Source: Scheffersomyces stipitis CBS 6054 (Eukaryota; Ascomycota; Pichiomycetes; Serinales; Debaryomycetaceae). From it: DNA of 64,000 nt. The stretch spans positions 620,001 to 684,000 of the forward strand of contig NC_009047.1 in NCBI RefSeq assembly GCF_000209165.1. The letters run 5' to 3'. Positions 51,570-59,977 of this stretch are shown in pieces (positions within the stretch are counted from its first letter, which is position 1; every line of letters begins with the position of its first letter). The position numbers were made by a program, and so were the translations under genes. The notes beneath the pieces are model-generated. The model worked only from the letters and a program-made list of their open reading frames with translations. It was not told the DNA's origin and did no database searches.

Positions 51570-53039
51570 ATGTCCGAAAAGAAGCAGTTTGACTCTAGCT
51601 CGGATTTGAGATCGAGACTCATCACAGAAGAAGTGTTGGGCACGTCCGGAACTCGGCCTTTGTATGTTTCTTCCATCGAAGTCAATGGAGGAGAGACATT
51701 CTCTGCTGAATTTTTCAAGAAGCTCTTGACCCCGCTCATTGACCGCAGCGACTACACGTTGAACCAATTGGTAGACACTATTGGCATAACTCAAGACAAA
51801 TTGAATAAAACAAATGTCTTCAAGGACATTGCTGTGTCGTTACATTCAGACTACACGGCCTTGATTCCATCAACTGTGAAAAACTACAATAAGGAAACAC
51901 CTGTTTCGACCAAAGTAGTATTTGATTTACAGTCGATTAACTTGAACATCGGTGAAGGCTTCCTCAATTTCAACAACCAGGAGAACTTGACCTTGAACTT
52001 AGACTATTTGAACAACAACTTCAATGACAATGCCGAGTTAGTCAATATTGGAGTTAACTACAATCCATACAAGCCCAATGACCACTTGATTACCAACACG
52101 AAGTTCTTGGCCAACTTAAACAACCCTTCGTTCAAATTCTTGATAGACTTGTTCCACTCTCAACAGAACAACCAGACGTGGCAGCAATCCTCTGAAGGCT
52201 CTACCGGAGGTTTAATTGGATTACAGTACAACCAGCTGAAGACATTGACCTATTTGACAGGCTTGTCGTTTGCCAGAAGAACCATTCACAACATTGACGA
52301 TGCTGCTGCTGATGAGTTGAAGTTTTTCGCTGGCGATTTCTTGAAGTCGTCTATCATATCGCAAGTAGCCTATTCTGATGTAGAATTCTTGAATCTGTTC
52401 ACTAAGAACTTCCCCACCAACGGACTTAAGTTTGTACTCAGCAACGAGATCTCCTCCAACCAAGAACAGGAAAACCCAGACAATCATGCTGCGTTTTTAA
52501 AATCTTCTCTTTCCCTCAATTACTACAAATCGTTCTTGAACAATGCCATCACTACTGAATTTTCTTCAGATTTTGGTGGAATCTATTCTTCTTCTAATGG
52601 ACCAGTTCATATCAGTGACCGTTTCTACTTGGGGGGAGTTGACTCGTTTAGAGGCTTCTGTAGAAATGCTGTCAATATCAACGGTGGCTCGCTGTTCTAC
52701 AAGCTTAGTGGTACTATTTTCTCCCAGTTGCCTCCTTTCATACATCCAGTTGCTAAAGGCAGTGCTGTAGACAAAAAGTTGGACGACGGCTTCGGTCACG
52801 AAGCTAATCCTTTGAGATTTTACGCTACTGGTTCCATTGGTAACGTTTCAGACAACATGCTTGAAGACGATTCTGGTGTTAGTAGTGTAGGTATTGGGCT
52901 CAGATACTTCAACTACTGGGCCAACTTTGACGTAGGGTACTTCCTTGCTAAGAGATACGGAACGGATGCTGGAGATTCTGGTATCAAAGACGGTTTACAC
53001 TTATCGATATCCATCGGAGGATCTAATCGTTCTGTCTAG
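51570..53039 (+). CDS. SAM50: Mitochondrial outer-membrane SAM complex subunit Sam50 (Tob55)
   Basis: Omp85/BamA-family beta-barrel that inserts beta-barrel proteins into the mitochondrial outer membrane. 489 residues: an N-terminal POTRA-like domain (~30-125, LYVSSIEVNGGETFSAEFFK) then a predicted 16-strand barrel with alternating hydrophobic residues. The Omp85 L6 signature is clear in DRFYLGGVDSFRGFC, and the final strand reads DGLHLSISIGGSNRSV. Length equals that of yeast Sam50 (484). With MAS2 and COQ7 it is one of three mitochondrial biogenesis genes in the window. Confidence 0.93.
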   Translation: MSEKKQFDSSSDLRSRLITEEVLGTSGTRPLYVSSIEVNGGETFSAEFFKKLLTPLIDRSDYTLNQLVDTIGITQDKLNKTNVFKDIAVSLHSDYTALIPSTVKNYNKETPVSTKVVFDLQSINLNIGEGFLNFNNQENLTLNLDYLNNNFNDNAELVNIGVNYNPYKPNDHLITNTKFLANLNNPSFKFLIDLFHSQQNNQTWQQSSEGSTGGLIGLQYNQLKTLTYLTGLSFARRTIHNIDDAAADELKFFAGDFLKSSIISQVAYSDVEFLNLFTKNFPTNGLKFVLSNEISSNQEQENPDNHAAFLKSSLSLNYYKSFLNNAITTEFSSDFGGIYSSSNGPVHISDRFYLGGVDSFRGFCRNAVNINGGSLFYKLSGTIFSQLPPFIHPVAKGSAVDKKLDDGFGHEANPLRFYATGSIGNVSDNMLEDDSGVSSVGIGLRYFNYWANFDVGYFLAKRYGTDAGDSGIKDGLHLSISIGGSNRSV

Positions 53040-53372
53040 GAAAAGTTTAACTATGCTAGATACATAAGGTACAATAATGTAGTATTAAATGAACAATAAG
53101 TTCTATCTACTAATGACGAGTCATTGCGTAATTCAATCTTCAAGAAAAATGACATAATTCTTTTTCTCCTATAGATATTGTATTTACATTTATAATCTCC
53201 TTATTGTGGATAGTACTTTTTAGCACCCAAAGTTAACAATTCTGCGCGCAAAAACGATTGCAAAAAAATCGCGAAATTTCACATCGCGTTCAATAGTAAA
53301 CAACAATTCAGTTTAATAACTTTATTGAATTGTTTGTTCCTCAATCTTCTTACGAATTCTCCAGTCTCTATC
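53040..53372. promoter_or_regulatory. SAM50 - EXO1 intergenic region
   Basis: 333 bases. CGCG-containing stretches at ~53244-53290 include GCGCGC (near 53244) and ATCGCG (near 53269 and 53283); ACGCGT, the MCB box that gives S-phase expression, is not matched exactly. TTAGCACCCAAAG occurs at ~53220. Confidence 0.3.
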
Positions 53373-55403
53373 ATGGGTGTTACTGGTCTTCTTCCTTGCT
53401 TGAAAGAGATCCAGAATCCAGGCACTCTTGAACAGTACCGAGGCAAGACTCTAGCCATTGATACCTATGGCTGGCTCCATCGAGCTCTAATCTCGTGTGC
53501 CGAGGAATTGTGTCTTGAAAGGCCCACTCGCAAGTATATAACGTCGATTTTGAAGCGGGTAGATATGTTGCGTCATTTTGGCGTCGAGCCCTACTTCGTT
53601 TTTGATGGGGCTGCCTTGCCTACCAAGGCTGAAACGGCCAATGAAAGACGCGTGAAACGTCAGGAAGCCCGCAAAAAAGCCGAAGAATACCTGAAAGCAG
53701 GCAAAAGACTGTTGGCATGGAAAGAATATATGAAGGCAGCCAGTGTGACATCTCAGATGGCCAAATCGGTCATGGTAGAACTAGATGCCCGGGGCATTAA
53801 GTATATAGTAGCTCCGTATGAGGCAGATCCCCAGATGGTATACTTGGAAAAGATTGGACTTGTAGACGGTATTCTTTCTGAAGATTCCGATTTGTTGATT
53901 TTCGGTTGTAACCGTTTGATTACGAAGCTCAAAGACGATGGAACACTAGTGGAAATATGTCGTCAGGACTTCCACAAGGTCAAGCTGATTCCGTACTTGA
54001 GCAAATTCTCCCAAGAACAGCTCCGGTTGATAGCAATGCTTTCTGGCTGTGATTATACCAACGGCATCCAAGGTATTGGCATCAAGACAGCTTTCAATTT
54101 GGTCCAGAAACACGCCAAGCTTGAAAGAATAGTAGCAGTCTTGAGAGCTGAAGGAAAACCTATAGATGAAGGGTTCCACGATGAGCTTCATAGAGCAAAC
54201 TTGGCATTCCAGTTCCAGAAAGTATTCAATCCAAAGCTTCAACAGCTCAAGACTTTGCATGATTACCCTGAGGATTTGGAACTAGACTACGAGGTTCTTG
54301 AATCATGTTGTGGAAGAACTTTCAGCAACGAACTCTACATCCAGATTTGCAATGGTTCTATACACCCAAACACTCACGAAGCCTTGGTTTCAAGAGAGCA
54401 GAGTTTGTCCAGTCTCAAGAGCAATTCAGTCAATATTAGCTCAGTGAAATCTGCTCCAGCTCAATTGTCTCAGCGGTCAAAGTCTATTACTGCTACTCTA
54501 ACTCCAAAAGGACCACAGAAGACAGTCTTTGATTTCTTTCAAGTTAGAAAACAAGTTGTTTCTGTGTCACTGATTACCGGTAATTCAGTATCTTCAGTAA
54601 CTTCGTTATCGACTGGTAGTACAACCGTCAAGACTCTGAAAACGCCCGAAAAGAGATTATATCCAGCATCTGACCGTAGCAAAATGTCGCCTACCTCAAG
54701 AAAGATGCAAAGAATTGCAGATGATCCAATACCACCTGCAAGTTCTGTTGGAAAGATCAGTAAATTCTTTTCGTCATCTCTGGACAAGACGCAAGAAAGT
54801 CAGGTTAAGACAGTAGAGCCGTCTTCACTTTCTTGGGACTCAAGCATGATTGGAGATTCGTATTTTTCTGATGAACCAGGCAGTCCTGTCAAGTCTGTCA
54901 ACACCAATGATATCTTGGAAGATCTAACTGATACAGACGATCCAATTTTTGATCCTCCGGAGAATGACACGGAAAACTCTACTTCTGAACAGTCTACTTC
55001 TAAAGTAGAAAGTACAATATCTGATAATTTTGGTATTGACGATGACGACGATGAGATCGAAGAGTCTCCTGTAAAGAACAAGGAAGCACCTCGTTTGCAG
55101 CAAGTTCAACCTACCAAGATGGAAGTGCTTAGGGAGAATTTAAGGGAAGAATTCTCGTTCAGCATGAATCCTCTTCCCACTAGAAGCAACTCCTCATTGA
55201 CATATTCAAGTAATAGATCTGCTAGGCTTCCTTTACAGGCCAAGGATGTAAACATTAGTTCTCGATCTTTGAAAGCTAGAGCAACTGAACCAAAATGTGT
55301 ATCTACATTCAAGCCACAGACTGAAAAACAACAGTCTCAACAGCATATTAAACCACCGAAAAAGCATATAGATCTCAAACAATTTGCATTTGGAAGAAAT
55401 TAG
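53373..55403 (+). CDS. EXO1: 5'-3' exonuclease / flap endonuclease Exo1
   Basis: Rad2/XPG-family nuclease used in mismatch repair, double-strand-break resection and telomere processing. The frame opens at a TTG, but MGVTGLLPCLKEIQNP at 53373 is the family N-terminus, giving 676 residues. Metal-binding acids are present: D30, D78, E150, D152, D171, D173, D227 (SGCDYTNGI, followed by the H2TH region GIQGIGIKTAF). The tail from ~350 is disordered and Ser/Thr-rich, with two interaction-type motifs: QKTVFDFF (382-389, PCNA-binding PIP pattern) and KISKFF (461-466, resembling the Mlh1-interacting SKFF motif of yeast Exo1). An acidic DDDDDEIEE block follows. Confidence 0.95.
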   Translation: MGVTGLLPCLKEIQNPGTLEQYRGKTLAIDTYGWLHRALISCAEELCLERPTRKYITSILKRVDMLRHFGVEPYFVFDGAALPTKAETANERRVKRQEARKKAEEYLKAGKRLLAWKEYMKAASVTSQMAKSVMVELDARGIKYIVAPYEADPQMVYLEKIGLVDGILSEDSDLLIFGCNRLITKLKDDGTLVEICRQDFHKVKLIPYLSKFSQEQLRLIAMLSGCDYTNGIQGIGIKTAFNLVQKHAKLERIVAVLRAEGKPIDEGFHDELHRANLAFQFQKVFNPKLQQLKTLHDYPEDLELDYEVLESCCGRTFSNELYIQICNGSIHPNTHEALVSREQSLSSLKSNSVNISSVKSAPAQLSQRSKSITATLTPKGPQKTVFDFFQVRKQVVSVSLITGNSVSSVTSLSTGSTTVKTLKTPEKRLYPASDRSKMSPTSRKMQRIADDPIPPASSVGKISKFFSSSLDKTQESQVKTVEPSSLSWDSSMIGDSYFSDEPGSPVKSVNTNDILEDLTDTDDPIFDPPENDTENSTSEQSTSKVESTISDNFGIDDDDDEIEESPVKNKEAPRLQQVQPTKMEVLRENLREEFSFSMNPLPTRSNSSLTYSSNRSARLPLQAKDVNISSRSLKARATEPKCVSTFKPQTEKQQSQQHIKPPKKHIDLKQFAFGRN

Positions 55404-55507
55404 CATTCTTCTTTGTATATTATTATTACTATTACTATTACTAGATATCATTATTGCATTTTATCAGACTTATGTTTGTATTCTACAATGTATTCTATAG
55501 TCGAAGT

Positions 55508-56098
55508 CTAGAGACCCCTTAGCAAACATGCTGCTACTACCAATCTTGTCAATTGTGCCTGTTTTTGGGATTCGTCACTGCTTATCTTCACGTCAGACAA
55601 TTTGTACACCTTGATGACTTTAGGAACGTCCACCAATTGGCCGAGAGTTTTATCGTTCAACTCAATGTTACTGTCCTTTTCTATTCTCAATAGCTTAAGC
55701 AAATGGTTGTTCGTGTCTATGAATGATTTTTCATCAATGTCTTCAGTTTTGAAGACCTTGATCGCTATGATATTCGGACATTTCTCATCTACTCCAAATT
55801 TCTTTAGGGCTTCCATAATTTTATTGATAGGAGACAAGTTGAAGATGATCTCTGTGTTGACTGTTCTGGCTTTCAAGGTATCATTGGCATAGTTAGCTAT
55901 TGACCTGTGGATGCTACCATACAAATGTTCTACAGAGACTACATGGTAGGTATTGAGAAAGCAAAAGTCATATTCGGCGTTGGCAGCTATCAATTCTTTT
56001 TTCACAGTGCTGATAGTGTCATTTTCTATTCCCGTGAAAAGTGAAATGAACACGGTGTACTGTGGATACAGCGGAAAGGAGACAGAAGTCCACGACAT
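55508..56098 (-). CDS. CGI121: KEOPS/EKC complex subunit Cgi121
   Basis: Non-catalytic subunit of the KEOPS complex, which makes the t6A modification of ANN-decoding tRNAs and affects telomeres; it binds Bud32 and tRNA 3' ends. 196 residues. Family landmarks: YTVFISLFTGIEN near the N-terminus, DFCFLNTYHVVSVEHLYGSI, TEIIFNLSPINKIMEALKKF with GVDEKCPNIIAIKVF. Slightly longer than the S. cerevisiae protein (181). Convergent with EXO1, with 104 bases between stops, so 3' ends likely overlap. Confidence 0.88.
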   Translation of the reverse strand: MSWTSVSFPLYPQYTVFISLFTGIENDTISTVKKELIAANAEYDFCFLNTYHVVSVEHLYGSIHRSIANYANDTLKARTVNTEIIFNLSPINKIMEALKKFGVDEKCPNIIAIKVFKTEDIDEKSFIDTNNHLLKLLRIEKDSNIELNDKTLGQLVDVPKVIKVYKLSDVKISSDESQKQAQLTRLVVAACLLRGL

Positions 56099-56528
56099 GC
56101 TGTGAATGCTTACGTGAATCTTGGAGAGTATAGAAAACTTAGATCCATCTCATTTCTCGCACTATTAGACTTTAACTATGGAGCTAAATATGAAGGATCT
56201 TAACTATGAGACTGTGCAGCCTGCTATGAAATCAGAACAATTCCCCAGGAAAGAGAACTTAAGAAAAACGATAAATAAGTCTTGACTCCAAGGAATTCTC
56301 CTAGAGTTGCCATATAAAATTGATACTTCTCCTTTCTCTCGTTGCTTAAGAACTTTTAAATTGCATCCGTCAGCTCTCCATATATTCCATTCTTCGTTTG
56401 CTTACATAATCGCCCTCTGCCTCACTTTAGAGACCTACTTCATTTTTATAGTTAACAGCGATATCAAGAGCATTTCAGATCACATTTCCACAACTTGTTC
56501 ACCAAAAGAAGATTGGCAATTGCCAGAA
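56099..56528. promoter_or_regulatory. Divergent region, CGI121 / acidic-tail gene
   Basis: 430 bases. The downstream frame stays open from a TTG at 56307 through a hydrophobic stretch (FAYIIALCLTLETYFIFIV), but the first ATG is at 56529. If that stretch is translated, it would be a membrane anchor from a non-ATG start; more likely it is leader. Confidence 0.35.
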
Positions 56529-57959
56529 ATGGACTCAGACTCCAAGCCCAATGCAATTGAATTGCACGTGCCGACTTTGCTCGACACAATATTCAAAGAC
56601 AATGTTCAAGAGCTACTTCCCCCACACAGCATTAAAGCTCCCGAATACACAGAAATACTTCTTCAGAAGACAACCAAAGCCAACAAGTATTACGGATCTT
56701 TCCAACGGTATACACGGCAATTCATACCAGATGATTCAGCAGCAAACACGGCCATTGTGCGATGGACCAATTCGTCTATAGAGTCTACACAAAGACTCAT
56801 AATAGATTCGTGGATAGGCTCAGATTACAAAGGAAATCAGGTCAGAACCGAAAATCTGCCACATCAGAATGTTCAGACGAAAACTACTGCAAATTCATTA
56901 TTCTCATGGTCCTCTGGTGATGCTTACATTGAACAGAGAAAGAAAGAACTTCAGTTAGCCAAGGGCAAGGAAAAGAGTAGAAAGGAGAACCAGAAAACAC
57001 ATAGTCATCAAAAAGAAGTTCTGCCCGAGGAGACAGCATCTAATAATGTTACAGAATCAGAAAGCAAGAGGGAAGCACAAGAGAAGAGACTCAAGAAGTT
57101 GAATCTCACGGTTCCGAAAGAGTCTATTACCAACAGACTTAATCGTATTATAGAGAAAGAATCCAATACCTTCATTCATGCCCGTATCCAGCGTATTAAG
57201 ACACATCACACCGAGCAGATCACAAAGCAGATCCATGAGAGAAAGAGAAAAGACCACGAATTGTACTTGAAGAAGTTACGACTCAAGGAAGAAGAATACG
57301 ACAAAGCATTAAAGGCAGCAACCACAGAAACACAGAAACAGGGATTTTTCGGTAACTTGTTTGGATTCAATTCGACAACTACGAATTCTCGTTCAGAATT
57401 GGATTTTCAACTCAAAGATTCATTTGATAACGAATCAGTTGCTAGCCATACATCAACTACAGCATCTAAGACGAACAACAGTAATAGCAAGAGATTTTCG
57501 TTTCTTCCTGTAGGAGGGCTCTGGAGCTCTGGTTCTGGAGGGAAAGAGCTGAACAAGAATGACTTGTCTGAAGTTTCTCCTAGTAAGAAAAGTGAATCTT
57601 CTAATGATCATATACATCCTGCCGAAGTTGTCCTTCGCGAGGAAATCGAATTACAAGAAGAAAATGAAGTAGCAGAAATAGAAGAGAAAGAAGAAGTACA
57701 CGAAGGTGAAAATGAAAATGGGTATGACTTTGATGATGAAGAATTCGACGATTTCACATCGGCAGAACCATTGCCTAAAACTTCAACTACCATAACAGCA
57801 ATGGCTCCTTTAAAACCATCTACTTTTCTGCCTCCTCCTAGTTCTACAACGAATGAATTCAATCTCACTACTCAACACAACATCAACGCGGACCTTTTGG
57901 ACATATTTGGTCCTGAAAAGAAGAGTAACGAAGCTAACGAAAATCTACTCAATATATAA
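56529..57959 (+). CDS. Unassigned protein with coiled coil and acidic DEEFDDF/LLDIF tail
   Basis: 476 residues from ATG 56529; family not recognised. Residues ~1-130 are a moderately hydrophobic ordered region (VPTLLDTIFKDNVQELLPPH, KANKYYGSFQRYTRQFIPDD). From ~135 to ~285 is a Lys/Glu/Gln-rich coiled coil (RKKELQLAKGKEKSRKE, ERKRKDHELYLKKLRLKEEE). The rest is Ser/Thr-rich and disordered. The tail has YDFDDEEFDDFTS and, 15 residues from the end, LLDIFGP. The first resembles gamma-ear/GAE-type acidic-Phe motifs and the second a clathrin-box-like motif, so a role in clathrin/AP-1 traffic is possible, but this rests on short motifs alone. Confidence 0.65.
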   Translation: MDSDSKPNAIELHVPTLLDTIFKDNVQELLPPHSIKAPEYTEILLQKTTKANKYYGSFQRYTRQFIPDDSAANTAIVRWTNSSIESTQRLIIDSWIGSDYKGNQVRTENLPHQNVQTKTTANSLFSWSSGDAYIEQRKKELQLAKGKEKSRKENQKTHSHQKEVLPEETASNNVTESESKREAQEKRLKKLNLTVPKESITNRLNRIIEKESNTFIHARIQRIKTHHTEQITKQIHERKRKDHELYLKKLRLKEEEYDKALKAATTETQKQGFFGNLFGFNSTTTNSRSELDFQLKDSFDNESVASHTSTTASKTNNSNSKRFSFLPVGGLWSSGSGGKELNKNDLSEVSPSKKSESSNDHIHPAEVVLREEIELQEENEVAEIEEKEEVHEGENENGYDFDDEEFDDFTSAEPLPKTSTTITAMAPLKPSTFLPPPSSTTNEFNLTTQHNINADLLDIFGPEKKSNEANENLLNI

Positions 57960-58359
57960 GTAGTTCATAGTAAATAGAACAAAATCTGTAATAGAAAAGA
58001 TACTAAGACAGGATTGTGGAAATGCAAAAGTCGTATACTTTCCATGATTCTGCAAGACTTCTCCAGTGACTGACTGCGAGTTTGCGAGTTTGCCATACTG
58101 AAATCAAACGTAAACAAGTCCTATATTCTTCGTACTTTAAGCTGTCTCCCTTGCTTATATAATTCTTTTTGCGTCACAAGCCGCAAGATCTGAGATCTGA
58201 TAGCGACAAATGTCCGGTAAGTTGCATTAAATAAATTTTCATTTAGCTCACGTGATGTATACATTTTTCAGTGAGGAAGTTCTATTGAAGTTTCTCTATA
58301 TCAGCTAGCAAGTCTCATAAAATCACGAATTATCCATTTTCTCCCTAAAAGCCGGCACA
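57960..58359. promoter_or_regulatory. MAS2 upstream region
   Basis: 400 bases with TCACGTGA at 58248-58255, about 105 bases before MAS2. A short upstream ATG (58210, ATGTCCG) followed by GTAAGT and a later TTTTTCAG (58264-58271) could be an untranslated-region intron of 55 bases; this is weak. Confidence 0.35.
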
Positions 58360-59886
58360 ATGTTAAGAGGAAGCGTGCTGTCTTCATTGCGGGCTATGCA
58401 GCGTTCTAGCCTTGCAAGAAGAGCATTTACTGCTGCCACCAAACCCAACATCGAAACTTCCACTCTTTCGAATGGGCTTCGATTAGTTACAGACTCCACA
58501 CCGGGCCATTTCAGCGCTCTTGGGGCCTATGTAGATGCTGGATCGAGATTTGAAAACCCTAATAAGCCCGGCTTGTCTCATATATGTGACCGTTTGGCAT
58601 GGAAGTCTACTGAAAAGTACTCAGGCATGGAGCTCATAGAGAACCTTGCCAAGTTGGGTGGAAACTACATGTGTTCCGCACAAAGAGAATCTGTCATCTA
58701 CCAGGCTTCTGTTTTCAACAAAGATGTAGAAAAGATGTTTGATTGTATTGCCCAAACTGTGAGAGCTCCTCGTTTCACTGACCAGGAACTCTTTGAGACT
58801 CTTCAAACTGCAGAGTACGAAGTCAACGAAGTTTCGCTAAAACACGATATGTTTCTTCCGGAAGTTTTACATTCGGCTGCATACCAAAACAATACCTTGG
58901 GATTGCCCTTGTTCTGTCCCCCAGAACGGATCCCAGAAATCGGCAAATCTGACATCATCAACTACCACAACCAGTTCTTCCAGCCACAGAACATCGTAGT
59001 GGCAATGGTAGGTGTGCCTCATGAACATGCTGTCAAGTTAGCTGAAAAACAATTTGGGGATTGGAAGCCGGCAAAGAGTTATAGGCCCGACTTCGGAACC
59101 GTCAAGTACACTGGTGGTGAAATATCCTTGCCTTTCCAGCCTCCCATCTACAGTAATATGCCTGAACTATACCATATGCAAATTGCGTTCGAGACTACCG
59201 GTTTACTCAGTGACGACTTGTATGCGTTGGCAACTTTACAGAAGCTACTTGGAGGTGGTTCCTCATTTTCTGCTGGTGGTCCAGGTAAGGGTATGTTTTC
59301 CAGATTGTACACCAGAGTATTGAACCAGTACGCATATGTAGAGAACTGCATGAGTTTCAACCATTCGTACATTGATTCTGGTCTCTTTGGTATAACGATA
59401 TCGTGTTCTCCAAATGCTGGCCATGTGATGTCGCAGATCATCAGTTTTGAGTTGTCAAAATTGCTTGAAAAAGATCCTGCCAAGGGCGGACTCACAGAGA
59501 AAGAAGTCAAGAGAGCCAAGAACCAGCTTATCAGCTCCTTGTTGATGAATATAGAGAGTAAGCTCGCCAGATTGGAAGACTTGGGCAGACAGATCCAATG
59601 CCAGAACAAGATCACCACCATCGACGAGATGATCCAGAAGATCGAAAGCTTGTCTCTAGAAGACTTGAGAGTAGTAGCTGAAAAGGTACTTACTGGCAGT
59701 GTAATAACTAAAGGCATAAGTAGCGGACAACCTACTGTAGTAATGCAAGGAGACAGAGCTTCATTTGGTGACGTTGAGTTCATTCTTCGTCACTACGGTT
59801 TGGGGAAGTTTCAAGGTCCTCCATTGGAAGAACCTAGAGATTTCTCCAAGATAGAAAAGCCTCATAGATTTGGTAAATGGTTCTAG
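58360..59886 (+). CDS. MAS2: Mitochondrial processing peptidase alpha subunit Mas2
   Basis: Substrate-recognition subunit of the matrix peptidase that removes presequences, paired with Mas1. 508 residues: an Arg/Ser/Leu presequence (MLRGSVLSSLRAMQRSSLAR), then the M16 fold. As expected for the alpha subunit, the inverted zinc motif HxxEH is absent (the region reads GLSHICDRLAWKST), while the glycine-rich substrate loop is present, LLGGGSSFSAGGPGKGMFS with its first Gly at residue 298, followed by RLYTRVLNQYAYVENC. One CTG codon in the presequence would be Ser. Convergent with MYO1, with 91 bases between stops; the same convergent pair occurs in S. cerevisiae. Confidence 0.96.
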   Translation: MLRGSVLSSLRAMQRSSLARRAFTAATKPNIETSTLSNGLRLVTDSTPGHFSALGAYVDAGSRFENPNKPGLSHICDRLAWKSTEKYSGMELIENLAKLGGNYMCSAQRESVIYQASVFNKDVEKMFDCIAQTVRAPRFTDQELFETLQTAEYEVNEVSLKHDMFLPEVLHSAAYQNNTLGLPLFCPPERIPEIGKSDIINYHNQFFQPQNIVVAMVGVPHEHAVKLAEKQFGDWKPAKSYRPDFGTVKYTGGEISLPFQPPIYSNMPELYHMQIAFETTGLLSDDLYALATLQKLLGGGSSFSAGGPGKGMFSRLYTRVLNQYAYVENCMSFNHSYIDSGLFGITISCSPNAGHVMSQIISFELSKLLEKDPAKGGLTEKEVKRAKNQLISSLLMNIESKLARLEDLGRQIQCQNKITTIDEMIQKIESLSLEDLRVVAEKVLTGSVITKGISSGQPTVVMQGDRASFGDVEFILRHYGLGKFQGPPLEEPRDFSKIEKPHRFGKWF

Positions 59887-59977
59887 GTTGAAATGTCAAG
59901 ATCTAAAAGTATTCGTTTTAGCGTTATTGATAGAAGATTTGTAAATAATGTACATATATATAACATGAAAGTAGATT

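Noticed and set aside
59148..59783. 211-codon minus-strand frame inside MAS2
   Set aside because: Antisense to MAS2 and unlike any protein family; shadow frame.
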